Assembly: GCA_963808315.1 (NCBI GenBank)
Contig: CAWEFK010000001.1
Span: 1-64,000 of the forward strand
Length of the DNA stretch: 64,000 nucleotides
Reading direction: 5' to 3'
From: Palsa-504 sp963808315
GTDB taxonomy: Bacteria > Actinomycetota > Actinomycetes > Streptosporangiales > Streptosporangiaceae
Part shown: in pieces, positions 18,501 to 25,305 of the stretch
How the letters are laid out: each line of letters starts with the position of its first letter
Numbering within the stretch: the first letter of the stretch is position 1
Made by a program: the position numbers and the translations under genes
The notes under the pieces: generated by a model
The model's database searches: none
Seen by the model: the letters and a program-made list of their open reading frames with translations, nothing else
Told to the model about the DNA's origin: nothing

Positions 18501-18779
18501 GGCGCCAGTAAGGCCCTGGGCTCGATCGTGGTGGACCTGCCCCCGTCCTCGGCGTGGAACACCAGGACCCAGACGTTCTCGGTGCTCGGCTCCACTAACG
18601 GCAGCAGCTACACCACCCTGGTGGGCTCGGCCACCTACACCTTCAACCCCGCCACCGGCAACACGGTCACCATCAAGCTGCCATCCGGGACCAGCGACCA
18701 GTACGTGCAGCTATCCTTCACCGCCAACAGCGTCCAGAACGGCGCCCAGATCTCCGAGCTGGACGTCTTCGGACCGTGA
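15507..18779 (+). CDS. secreted GH87 alpha-1,3-glucanase (mycodextranase-like) with C-terminal binding domains
   Basis: A 1090-residue exoenzyme. GTG 15507 is chosen because AAGGAG at 15496-15501 lies five bases before it and a signal peptide (AVRRTLALAAG...ASA) follows directly; the frame upstream has no such sense. An N-terminal CBM35/6-like module (about 45-165) precedes a right-handed beta-helix with the acid-rich motifs GAWMDGP, TTADGINFHGG and NTGDDGIATW that carry the GH87 catalytic aspartates. Then come two choice-of-anchor-D-type Ig-like domains (SPTSLSFGNEAVGSTSS) and two nearly identical discoidin domains. GH87 enzymes cut alpha-1,3-glucan or nigeran, polymers of fungal walls. Next to a LacI gene, importer and alpha-glucosidase it forms a utilisation locus. 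Confidence 0.87.
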   Translation: MFQSIRAVRRTLALAAGTASLVITGVAAMAVPPASAAATGGSGASLPYVEVQAENSATNGTVIGPSYTQGQLADEASGRKAVTLQGSGKYVTFTTPVATNSIDFRYSIPDSSDGSVYTAPLSLYINGAKQTDFTLTNAYSWYYGSYPFTNTPSSGNPHHFYDEVHRLFSTTYPAGTTFKLQIDSEDTASSYTIDLADFEQVAAPLTQPAGSVSVTSEGADPTGVNDSTSAFNAAITAAGAGGTVWIPAGTYNIPGHIIVNNVTVAGAGMWYSTVTGTAPGFYGNSAPSPSTNVHLQNFAIFGNVQERDDSAQVNGIGGAMSDSTVSNIWIEHDKVGAWMDGPMDSLKFSGMRIRDTTADGINFHGGVTNSTVTDSDIRNTGDDGIATWADSSIGADANDTISDNTVQLQMLANGIAIYGGHDNTVTGNLVVDTGITQGGGIQVGQRFSSTPVGTTTISNNTMIRDGDLDPNWQFGVGALWFDGSQGTVTGPINVTNALIEQSPFEAIQWVEGEVNGVNLNNVTIAGTGTFALQEQDPGTASATNVVATGVAQANAGNAPSYSCEGTGFTITDNGGNSGISPTQCNGWPAPVYPPYPNSGVTVAPSALNFGSVVVGTTSSAQTATVSNPTSAAVSVSSIAASGDFAQTNTCGSSIAAGGSCTVSVKFTPTATGSRTGSLTVNAGGVTNTVSLSGTGTSSGGGSATLAASPTSLSFGNEAVGSTSSAQTVTVTNTGGAAASVSSVSASGPFAETNTCGSSIAAGASCTVSVTFKPTAAGAATGNLTVSSNATDPTLTVALAGTGTTSGGSTNLALNAPISASSYTQNYVPSNANDGNTSTYWEGTNGVWPTTLTVNLGASDSLTSVVVDLPPSSAWNTRTQTFSVLGSVNGSSYSTLVGSNTYTFNPATGNTVTINLPAGTTDQYVQLSFTANSVQNGAQASEFQVWGTGNTHPDLALNAPVTASSYTQNYVPANAVDGNTSTYWEGTNGAWPTTFTVNLGASKALGSIVVDLPPSSAWNTRTQTFSVLGSTNGSSYTTLVGSATYTFNPATGNTVTIKLPSGTSDQYVQLSFTANSVQNGAQISELDVFGP
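17937..18776. repeat. tandem duplication of the discoidin domain coding sequence
   Basis: Two copies of about 410 bp (from about 17937 and about 18366) inside the glucanase gene share long identical stretches, for example the coding sequence of PPSSAWNTRTQTFSVLGS. The high DNA identity shows recent duplication or gene conversion. Confidence 0.85.
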
Positions 18780-18786
18780 CACCCGT

Positions 18787-18819
18787 CGCGCCCGGTGCCT
18801 GAGCCAGGCACCGGGCGCG
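18787..18819. terminator. bidirectional hairpin terminator between glucanase and catalase genes
   Basis: A perfect 15-bp stem (CGCGCCCGGTGCCTG and complement) with a 3-base loop starts 8 bases after the glucanase stop and lies 17 bases from the end of the convergent catalase gene. It is followed by ATTTC on the plus strand. Confidence 0.9.
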
Positions 18820-18835
18820 ATTTCAGAACCGAGGG

Positions 18836-20356
18836 TCAGGCCTTGGCCTGCATGGCCGAGCGGGCGGGGTTGGCCTGCTCGGCGGCCTTGGGGTCCTTCT
18901 CGCCCTGCTTGGCGCGGACGCCTTGCTCGATCTTGTCGCCGAGACTCTTGTCCACGTTGTGCCAGTACTCGAAGGCGCGCACCAGGACCGGCTCGCCCAC
19001 GCCGTTCAGGAGGTGGCCGACGACGTTGGTGACCAGCCGCTCGCGGGCCGCGTCGTCCAGGACCTCGCGCACCAGCGTGCCCGCCTGGCCCCAGTCGTCG
19101 TCCTGCTCACGCAGGGTGTAGGCGGTGCGCACCATGTCCCCGTCGGAGTGCCAGCTGGCCGGCGGGTAGTGCTCGGAGTCGGCCTTCGGGCCGCCCTTGG
19201 AGTTCGGTGCGTAGACCGGGTCCGCCACGTTGGTGACCCGCATCGCGCCGTCCTTGCTGTAACTGTGCACCGGCACCTTCGGGGAGTTCACCGGGATCTG
19301 CTTGTAGTTCACGCCCATCCGGGCCCGGTGCGCGTCGGCGTAGGAGAACCCCCGCGCCAGCAGCATCTTGTCCGGGCTCAGCGCGATCCCGGGCACCAGG
19401 TTGTTCGGCTCGAACGCGGCCTGCTCCATCTCGGTGTGGTAATCGGTGACGTTGCGGTCCAGGGTGAGCCGGCCGACCTCGACCAGCGGATAGTCGCTGT
19501 GCGGCCAGACCTTGGTCAGGTCGAACGGGTTGAACCGGTAGGTCTTGGCGTCGTCGAACGGCATGATCTGCATCTTCAGCGTCCAGCTCGGGAAGTCCCC
19601 GGCGGCGATGTGTTCGTACAGGTCACGCTGGTGGTAGTCGGTGTCGGCGGCGGCCATCTGGTCGCCCTCGTCCTGGGTGAAGAACTCGATGCCCTGGTCG
19701 GTCTTGAAGTGGTACTTCACCCAGAACTTCGCGCCCGCGGCGTTGATCCACAGGTAGGTGTGCGAGCTGTACCCGTTCATGTGCCGCCAGCTGCGCGGGA
19801 TGCCGCGGTCGCCCATCAGCCAGGTCACCTGGTGCGCCGACTCCGGCGACAGCGTCCAGAAGTCCCACTGCATGTCGTGGTCGCGCAGGTTGTTGTCCTG
19901 GCGCCGCTTCTGCGAGCGGATGAAGTGCTGGAACTTCATCGGGTCACGGATGAAGAAGACCGGGGTGTTGTTCCCGACCATGTCGTAGTTGCCCTCGGTG
20001 GTGTAAAACTTCAGCGAGAAGCCGCGCGGGTCGCGCCAGGTGTCGGGGCTGCCGCGCTCCCCGGCCACGGTGGAGAACCTGATCAGCGTCTCCGTCCGGG
20101 TCCCCGGCTGGAACACCGCCGCCTTGGTGTAGGCGCTGACGTCGTTCGTCACCTCGAAGTGCCCGAACGCTCCGCCCCCCTTGGCGTGCGGCTGACGCTC
20201 CGGGATGCGCTCCCGGTTGAAGTTGGCCATCTGCTCGATCAGATAGTGATCGTGCAGCAGAATCGGGCCGTCCGGGCCGATGGTCAGCGAATGCTCGTCG
20301 CTTTCTACTGGCGCGCCCGCATCGGTCGTCGTCGCCTTGGCCTGTGCGTCTGTCAC
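18836..20356 (-). CDS. katA: clade 3-type monofunctional heme catalase
   Basis: Decomposes hydrogen peroxide in the cytoplasm. About 506 residues, the size of small-subunit catalases. The distal His lies in PERQPHAKGGGAFG, the Asn in GNNTPVFF, and the proximal heme Tyr in RGFSYADAHRARMG. GTG 20356 is preferred to ATG 20362: the AGGAGG at 20364-20369 is only one base from the ATG but an ideal seven bases from the GTG, giving MTDAQAKATT. Single gene convergent with the glucanase, with its own promoter in the 20370-20600 interval. Confidence 0.93.
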   Translation of the reverse strand: MTDAQAKATTTDAGAPVESDEHSLTIGPDGPILLHDHYLIEQMANFNRERIPERQPHAKGGGAFGHFEVTNDVSAYTKAAVFQPGTRTETLIRFSTVAGERGSPDTWRDPRGFSLKFYTTEGNYDMVGNNTPVFFIRDPMKFQHFIRSQKRRQDNNLRDHDMQWDFWTLSPESAHQVTWLMGDRGIPRSWRHMNGYSSHTYLWINAAGAKFWVKYHFKTDQGIEFFTQDEGDQMAAADTDYHQRDLYEHIAAGDFPSWTLKMQIMPFDDAKTYRFNPFDLTKVWPHSDYPLVEVGRLTLDRNVTDYHTEMEQAAFEPNNLVPGIALSPDKMLLARGFSYADAHRARMGVNYKQIPVNSPKVPVHSYSKDGAMRVTNVADPVYAPNSKGGPKADSEHYPPASWHSDGDMVRTAYTLREQDDDWGQAGTLVREVLDDAARERLVTNVVGHLLNGVGEPVLVRAFEYWHNVDKSLGDKIEQGVRAKQGEKDPKAAEQANPARSAMQAKA

Positions 20357-20602
20357 TGCCATACCTCCTGTTGGTACTGCCTTCCGGCCGGGCGCATCGA
20401 CCTGCGGGACCGGACCTTCACGCCCTGCCCGGCGAAGGTCCGGGTAAACCTGGTCCGTGGGTGAGCCAGGCCGGTCCGTTCGGAAGAAAAGGCGGGCGAA
20501 CTGGACGGCTAGCTGACACTTTCCGTTGACCGTCGCGGTGCCAGCCGGACGGGTGGACTCGGTTGGATTTCCGGGGGAATCAGTACGCGTTAAGGAGCGA
20601 TA

Positions 20603-22231
20603 GTGACCAAGCGATCACGAGTGGGCGCCGCCGCCTTCGCCGCCGTCCTGTCCGCCGCGGCGCTGGCCGGCACGGCCGGGTCGGCACCGGCCGGAGCCAG
20701 CGCTCTTGGAGCCAGCGCCCTAGCGGGACGCGGCGGGCTGATACCCGGCAACCTGCTGGTCAGCGAGAGCTACTACAGCAACGATCCGGGCATCGTCGCG
20801 GGGCAGACCAAGCTGCCGCCCGGGTGCACGGCGGGCAACTGCGTCACCGCCACGGCGGACGGGAGCTATCCGCAGGTCTTCAACAACGCACTGGCCGACT
20901 CTAGCTTCGGGGTCACCTCACGGGTCTACCTGGCCGAGCTGACGCCCTGGGGCCAGCCGCTCGGCACGCTCGAGGTACCCCCGAGCGAGCTGGTGACCAG
21001 CTTCTCCTCCAAGTCCGAGCTGGCCCTCAACCTGTCCCCCGACGGCCGGACGGTGTCGTTCATGGGCTACCTGGCCGCACCGGACACGGCCGACGTGTCC
21101 AACGCCAACACCCCCGGCGTGATCGACCCGACGAACCCGGTGCCCGGCGCGTACTACCGGGCGGTGGCCCAGCTGTCGGACCGCGGGCAGTTCCAGTTCA
21201 CCGAGACCAACGCCTACAGCGGCGACAACGGGCGGGCGGCGATCACGGCCCAGGCCGGCGGCCAGGAGCTGATCTACACCGCGGGCAACGCGGGGAACGG
21301 CAGCACCCCGCAGCCGACGGGCGTCATCCTGGGCGCCGGCGCGCAGCTGATCACCCCGTCCAGCCGGCCCGAGGCCGCGCAGGATCCGGGCCTGCCCACC
21401 CCGGTCGGCAGCTTCAACGTCACCGCCCTGGGCGACAAGGCGGACAAGATCGGCAAGGACGACAACTTCCGCGGCCTGACGATCCACGACAACGTGCTCT
21501 ATTACACCAAGGGCAGCGGCAGCAACGGCGTCAACACCGTGTACTTCCTCGACACCACCGGGAAGGCGTGCCCGGACGGGGTCGGGCTCCCGGCCGCGGG
21601 CGCGCAGCTGCCCGCCTCGCCGCTCAGCTACGACCCCGCGACGCTGGCCGCCGACGGGCTGCCGAGCAACATGTGCATCCTGAAGGGCTTCAACACCACG
21701 CTGGCGAAGACGAGCACGGACTCGTTCCCGTTCGGCCTGTGGTTCGCCAACGCCGACACCTTGTACGTCGCCGACGAGGGCAACGGCACCAGCACCTACG
21801 CGGACGGCCAGTACACCGCCGCCGCGGCGCAGAGCACCGCGGGGCTGCAGAAGTGGGTTTTCGACGGGAGCCAGTGGAAGCTGGCCTACACGCTGACGAC
21901 GGGTCTGGATCTCGGCCAGCCGTACGCCGTCCGCGGCTACCCGGCCGGCGACAACGCCGCGACCGGCCTGCCGTGGGCGCCCGCGACCGACGGACTGCGC
22001 AACCTGACCGGCCAGCTCAACCGGAACGGCACGGCGACGATCTGGGCCTTCACCTCGACGGTGAGCGGGGGCGGAGACCAGGGCGCGGACCCGAACAAGC
22101 TGGTCGAGATCACCGACCCGCTGAACGCCACCACCCCGGCGCCGCGGGAGAGCTTCCGCACGGTACGCGCGGCCGGGTTCGGCGAGGTGCTGCGCGGGGT
22201 CTCGTTCACGCCGGGGTCTGGGCCCCGGTAG
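20603..22231 (+). CDS. secreted protein of unknown function, possible beta-propeller
   Basis: A 542-residue protein with a clear signal peptide (KRSRVGAAAFAAVLSAAALAG...ASA). AAGGAG five bases before the GTG at 20603 supports the start. The mature part has repeated blade-like segments such as GNLLVSESYY, GLTIHDNVLYYTKGSG and FANADTLYVADEGN, with ADEGN and NTVYFLD reminiscent of NHL/WD-type propellers. Similar long extracellular proteins occur in many actinomycetes without known role. No anchoring motif is seen at the C-terminus. I do not recognise a catalytic motif. Confidence 0.7.
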   Translation: MTKRSRVGAAAFAAVLSAAALAGTAGSAPAGASALGASALAGRGGLIPGNLLVSESYYSNDPGIVAGQTKLPPGCTAGNCVTATADGSYPQVFNNALADSSFGVTSRVYLAELTPWGQPLGTLEVPPSELVTSFSSKSELALNLSPDGRTVSFMGYLAAPDTADVSNANTPGVIDPTNPVPGAYYRAVAQLSDRGQFQFTETNAYSGDNGRAAITAQAGGQELIYTAGNAGNGSTPQPTGVILGAGAQLITPSSRPEAAQDPGLPTPVGSFNVTALGDKADKIGKDDNFRGLTIHDNVLYYTKGSGSNGVNTVYFLDTTGKACPDGVGLPAAGAQLPASPLSYDPATLAADGLPSNMCILKGFNTTLAKTSTDSFPFGLWFANADTLYVADEGNGTSTYADGQYTAAAAQSTAGLQKWVFDGSQWKLAYTLTTGLDLGQPYAVRGYPAGDNAATGLPWAPATDGLRNLTGQLNRNGTATIWAFTSTVSGGGDQGADPNKLVEITDPLNATTPAPRESFRTVRAAGFGEVLRGVSFTPGSGPR

Positions 22232-22257
22232 CGGCCTGGTTGGCTGACACTGGCACG

Positions 22258-23019
22258 ATGTCCGGCATGGGACAAGGGAGTCAGGGTCACCAGGACATGG
22301 ACAGCAAGCTGACCCGGACGGAGGCCTCGCACGCGGTCACCGGCTTGGGCTGGCGTTACGTGCTCGGCGATTTCCGGACCGAGGTGCTGACCGGTTCGCT
22401 GCCGCTGGCGGCGGACGTGGCGGCGCGGGTGGCGGCCCTGCCGCACGCCGAGGGGCACCTGGGGATGGACATCCGCGCGGACCGGCTGCTGCTGAGGCTG
22501 CAGTCCGCGGCCGCGGACGGGGTCACGCCGCGCGACGTGGAGCTGGCCGCGCAGATCTCGGCGCTGACCGAGGAGTTCCGGCTGTCCACCCAGGCCGGGG
22601 TGGATGCCGGGGTGGATGAGGACGCCCAGCCGGTGCAGGCACTCGAGGTCGCGATCGACGTGCTGGACGGGGCCAAGGTGCGGCCGTTCTGGCGGGCGGT
22701 GCTCGGCTACGTCGACGAGCCTGGGCCGAGCGGGCCGCTGCACGCGCTCATCGACCCGCGCGGTCAGGGCCCGTCGTTCTGGTTTCAGCAGATGGACGAG
22801 CCGCGCCCGCAGCGCAACCGGATTCACTTCGACGTCTCGGTGCCACACGACGAGGCGCATCAGCGCATCCAGGACACCATCGCGGCCGGAGGCACGCTGG
22901 TCAGCGACGCTGAGGCGCCCGCGTTCTGGGTCCTGGCCGACCCCGAGGGCAACGAGGCGTGCATCTGCACCTGGCAGGGCCGGGACCCCGGCAGCGTGCG
23001 GGAGCCGGGGACGGACTAG
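22258..23019 (+). CDS. pterin-4a-carbinolamine dehydratase fused to a VOC (glyoxalase-like) domain
   Basis: A 253-residue two-domain protein. Residues 15-110 resemble 4a-hydroxytetrahydrobiopterin dehydratase (LTRTEASHAVTGLGWRYVLG, then ALPHAEGHLGMDIRADRLLLRL, though the usual PxxHHP is altered to LPHAEGH). Residues 120-250 are a VOC domain of the glyoxalase_6 type (VLDGAKVRPFWRAVLGYV, PRPQRNRIHFDVSVPHDEAH, FWVLADPEGNEACICTW). Such fusions are known in actinomycetes, and the joined function is not established. The start is uncertain among ATG 22258, 22267 and 22297; none has a strong ribosome site. Codon use continues smoothly from the preceding gene. Confidence 0.82.
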   Translation: MSGMGQGSQGHQDMDSKLTRTEASHAVTGLGWRYVLGDFRTEVLTGSLPLAADVAARVAALPHAEGHLGMDIRADRLLLRLQSAAADGVTPRDVELAAQISALTEEFRLSTQAGVDAGVDEDAQPVQALEVAIDVLDGAKVRPFWRAVLGYVDEPGPSGPLHALIDPRGQGPSFWFQQMDEPRPQRNRIHFDVSVPHDEAHQRIQDTIAAGGTLVSDAEAPAFWVLADPEGNEACICTWQGRDPGSVREPGTD

Positions 23020-23079
23020 GGGGCCGGGAAGGTCTGGCGGACCGGGACGGAGTAGCGGGCCGGTGGCAGACTAGGCGGC

Positions 23080-23829
23080 ATGCGGGCAGCGGAGCCTCTC
23101 TACGACCGGATCGGCGGCGGGTACAGCGGCGGCAGGCGGCCCGACCCGAGGATCGCCGCCCGGATCGAGCGGGCGCTCGGCGCCGCGGCCAGCGTGGTGA
23201 ACGTGGGCGCGGGCACCGGCTCCTACGAGCCGGCCGGCCGGCGGGTGGTCGCGGTCGAACCGTCGCCGGTCATGACGGCGCAGCGTGCCGCGCACGCGGC
23301 GCCGTGCGTCCGCGGGACCGCCGAGGCGCTGCCGTTCGCCGACGGGGCCTTCGACGCCGCGATGGCGATACTGAGCCTGCACCACTGGACCGACAAGGCC
23401 CGGGGCCTGGCCGAAATGCGCCGGGTCGCCCGCGGTCCCGTGGTGCTGTTCGGCGGCAGTGACCGGGAGCTGAACACGTCGTGGTGGCTGCACGACTACT
23501 TCCCGGCCACCCGCGCGCTCGTCGCCGGGCGGTCCTGGCCGCCGGACCGCATCGCCGAGGTACTCGGCCCGGTCACGCTCATCCCGGTGCCGATCCCGGC
23601 CGACTGCACGGACGGCTTCGAGGCCGCCTACTGGCGCCGGCCGGCCGCGATCCTCGATCCCGCGGTTTGGACCGCGACCTCCGCACTGTCGCTGATCACC
23701 GCGGCCGAACGGGCCGCGGGCCTGGCCCGGCTCCGCGCCGACCTGGCCAGCGGGGCCTGGCGCGAGGCGTACGGGCACCTGCTCGGGCGGCACGAGCTCG
23801 ACCTCGGTTACCGCGTCATCGTCGCCTAG
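23080..23829 (+). CDS. class I SAM-dependent methyltransferase
   Basis: A 249-residue protein of the methyltransferase type 11 fold. Motif I VVNVGAGTGSYEP is near residue 40, followed by VVAVEPSPVM (SAM ribose-binding acidic residue) and LPFADGAFDAAMAILSLHHW (motif IV and post-motif). The substrate cannot be inferred. It stands 60 bp after the dehydratase-VOC gene on the same strand and converges with the vapC gene, leaving only 29 bp between stops. Confidence 0.87.
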   Translation: MRAAEPLYDRIGGGYSGGRRPDPRIAARIERALGAAASVVNVGAGTGSYEPAGRRVVAVEPSPVMTAQRAAHAAPCVRGTAEALPFADGAFDAAMAILSLHHWTDKARGLAEMRRVARGPVVLFGGSDRELNTSWWLHDYFPATRALVAGRSWPPDRIAEVLGPVTLIPVPIPADCTDGFEAAYWRRPAAILDPAVWTATSALSLITAAERAAGLARLRADLASGAWREAYGHLLGRHELDLGYRVIVA

Positions 23830-23858
23830 GTCCCGCCGCGCCGGTGAACGCGTCGCCG

Positions 23859-24293
23859 CTATTGACGGCCGGCGGGAGGTGGCTCGGTGTCAGTCACCAG
23901 CCTGACCGGCTGCCGGGTCACCGAGGCGACCGTCCTGAAATCACGATCCTCGCAGAGCACGGTCAGATGCGCTAGCTCGGCCGTCGCCGCTATCAGGAGG
24001 TCGATCGGGCCAGCCGATCTGTGCTGGCCCACCTCGGTCATCATCTGCTGCACCATCTCCGCGCGCTCGTAGCTGCGCTCCCCCATCGGCACCCAGCCGA
24101 AAACGGTTCTGAGCAGCCGTTGTTTTTCGAGCCGATCGGCCAGCGAACGAGCCGAATACAGAAACTCGAGCTCGACGACCGGGCACACCGCGATCACTCC
24201 CGCGGCCAGTTCATCGGCCCAGAGAACGCGCAGCTTGCCCTGCAGGATGCGGAACAAGCCAGAAGTGTCGATGAGGTAGAGGGCGGGACTCAC
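23859..24293 (-). CDS. vapC: VapC-family toxin, PIN-domain ribonuclease
   Basis: A 144-residue PIN-domain protein. The acidic active site is visible: D9 in YLIDTSGLF, the Glu in VCPVVELEFLY, the Asp in AGPIDLLIAATAE and CEDRDF. Such toxins cut tRNA or rRNA and are neutralised by the partner. The start ATG overlaps the stop of the vapB antitoxin gene by 4 bp. The hydrophobic FRILQGKL segment and length match type II VapC proteins. Confidence 0.92.
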   Translation of the reverse strand: MSPALYLIDTSGLFRILQGKLRVLWADELAAGVIAVCPVVELEFLYSARSLADRLEKQRLLRTVFGWVPMGERSYERAEMVQQMMTEVGQHRSAGPIDLLIAATAELAHLTVLCEDRDFRTVASVTRQPVRLVTDTEPPPAGRQ

Positions 24294-24508
24294 CTACGAT
24301 AAGCCGCCTTGTCACCGAGGAAGTCGTCGAAGTCGCCTTGGTCGGCCATCTCACCGAGCCGCGCCAGGGCCCGTAGGCGTTCCAGCCTCTGGCCAACCTC
24401 CCGGAGGGCGGCGTTGACGGTATCCTTTTTCGTCTTGGTGCCGAGAACCTCAGCGGCTATGGCCAAAGCCTCTTCATCGATCTCCACGGGCGTCTTTACC
24501 ATGGCCAT
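24290..24508 (-). CDS. vapB: VapB-family antitoxin
   Basis: A 72-residue protein: MAMVKTPVEIDEEALAIAAE, then LGTKTKKDTVNAALREV, a ribbon-helix-helix DNA-binding domain of the VapB actinobacterial type, and a toxin-wrapping tail (ADQGDFDDFLGDKAAYRR). ATG 24508 has GGAGG eight bases upstream. It precedes vapC with a 4-bp overlap. A 19-bp palindrome 32 bases upstream is the likely self-repression site. Confidence 0.92.
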   Translation of the reverse strand: MAMVKTPVEIDEEALAIAAEVLGTKTKKDTVNAALREVGQRLERLRALARLGEMADQGDFDDFLGDKAAYRR

Positions 24509-24539
24509 GACGACCACCTCCGGCTCCGATGATACCAAA

Positions 24540-24558
24540 GATATCCACAGTGGATATC
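24540..24558. promoter_or_regulatory. palindromic operator of the vapBC operon
   Basis: GATATCCACAGTGGATATC is a perfect palindrome with 9-bp arms around a central A. It lies between the stop of the ParA-like gene (immediately adjacent at 24559) and the vapB start, where the VapB ribbon-helix-helix would bind for autoregulation. Confidence 0.7.
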
Positions 24559-25305
24559 CTAGACATCTTCGGTGCGGAGCTCGGACCAGAGGGAGTGGAA
24601 GGCGCGGGCGGCCTGGCTGCGGGGGGCGAAGGCGGTGACCGGGGCACGCTCCACCGCCATGCGCTCGATGAGGGACAAGGACGGGATCGTGGTGTGTGCT
24701 ACCACTGTCCGTTCGGATGAAAGGGTGTTGATGATGTCCTGGTGGAGCCGTTTGCGCCCGTCCACCATGGAGAAGAATGCCCGCACTTGCGGCCGGCGGC
24801 CGTCGAATCCGGCCACGAACTCGGTGAGCTGGTCCAGGGTGCGGACCGACAGCGTGGTCGGGATCAGCGGGACCAGCAGGCTGTCGGCGGCGTGCATGAC
24901 GTTCTCCGACGCCAGGGAGATGCTCGGCGGGCAATCCAGGAAAACGTGGTCGTAGTCGGCGGCCAGCGGGCGGAGCAACTGGTCCAGGGCGCGGGTGTTC
25001 CTGCGGCCCGCGCCGCCTAGCAGCAGGTCCATGTGGCGGTAGGTGAAATCGGCCGGCAGCAGGTCCAGGTGATCGAAGTCGGTGCCCTTGATGGCGCCGT
25101 CCAGCGTCTTCGTGCCGCGGATGAGCGCCTTGCCGCCGCCCTTGACCCTGGGCTTGATCCGGAACAGGAAGCTGGCCGCGCCCTGCGGGTCAAGATCCCA
25201 CAGCAGGGTGCGCTGGCCCTCGGCGGCGGACAGGTAAGCCAGGTTGACCGCGGCGGTCGTCTTGCCGACGCCGCCCTTGATGTTGTAAGTGGCGTAGATC
25301 TTCAC
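24559..25305 (-). CDS. ParA/MinD-type ATPase encoded next to a CHAD protein
   Basis: A 248-residue deviant Walker A ATPase: KGGVGKTT at residues 10-17 with the signature lysine, LLWDLDPQGAAS, the Walker B-like HVFLDCPPS and the LIPTTLSVRTLDQL region. It has no N-terminal DNA-binding extension, so it resembles small orphan ParAs that position cargo on the nucleoid rather than plasmid ParAs; there is no ParB gene beside it. Its start overlaps the stop of the CYTH-CHAD gene by ATGA, so the two are coupled. CHAD proteins are known to bind polyphosphate, which suggests polyphosphate granules as the cargo. Confidence 0.85.
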   Translation of the reverse strand: MKIYATYNIKGGVGKTTAAVNLAYLSAAEGQRTLLWDLDPQGAASFLFRIKPRVKGGGKALIRGTKTLDGAIKGTDFDHLDLLPADFTYRHMDLLLGGAGRRNTRALDQLLRPLAADYDHVFLDCPPSISLASENVMHAADSLLVPLIPTTLSVRTLDQLTEFVAGFDGRRPQVRAFFSMVDGRKRLHQDIINTLSSERTVVAHTTIPSLSLIERMAVERAPVTAFAPRSQAARAFHSLWSELRTEDV

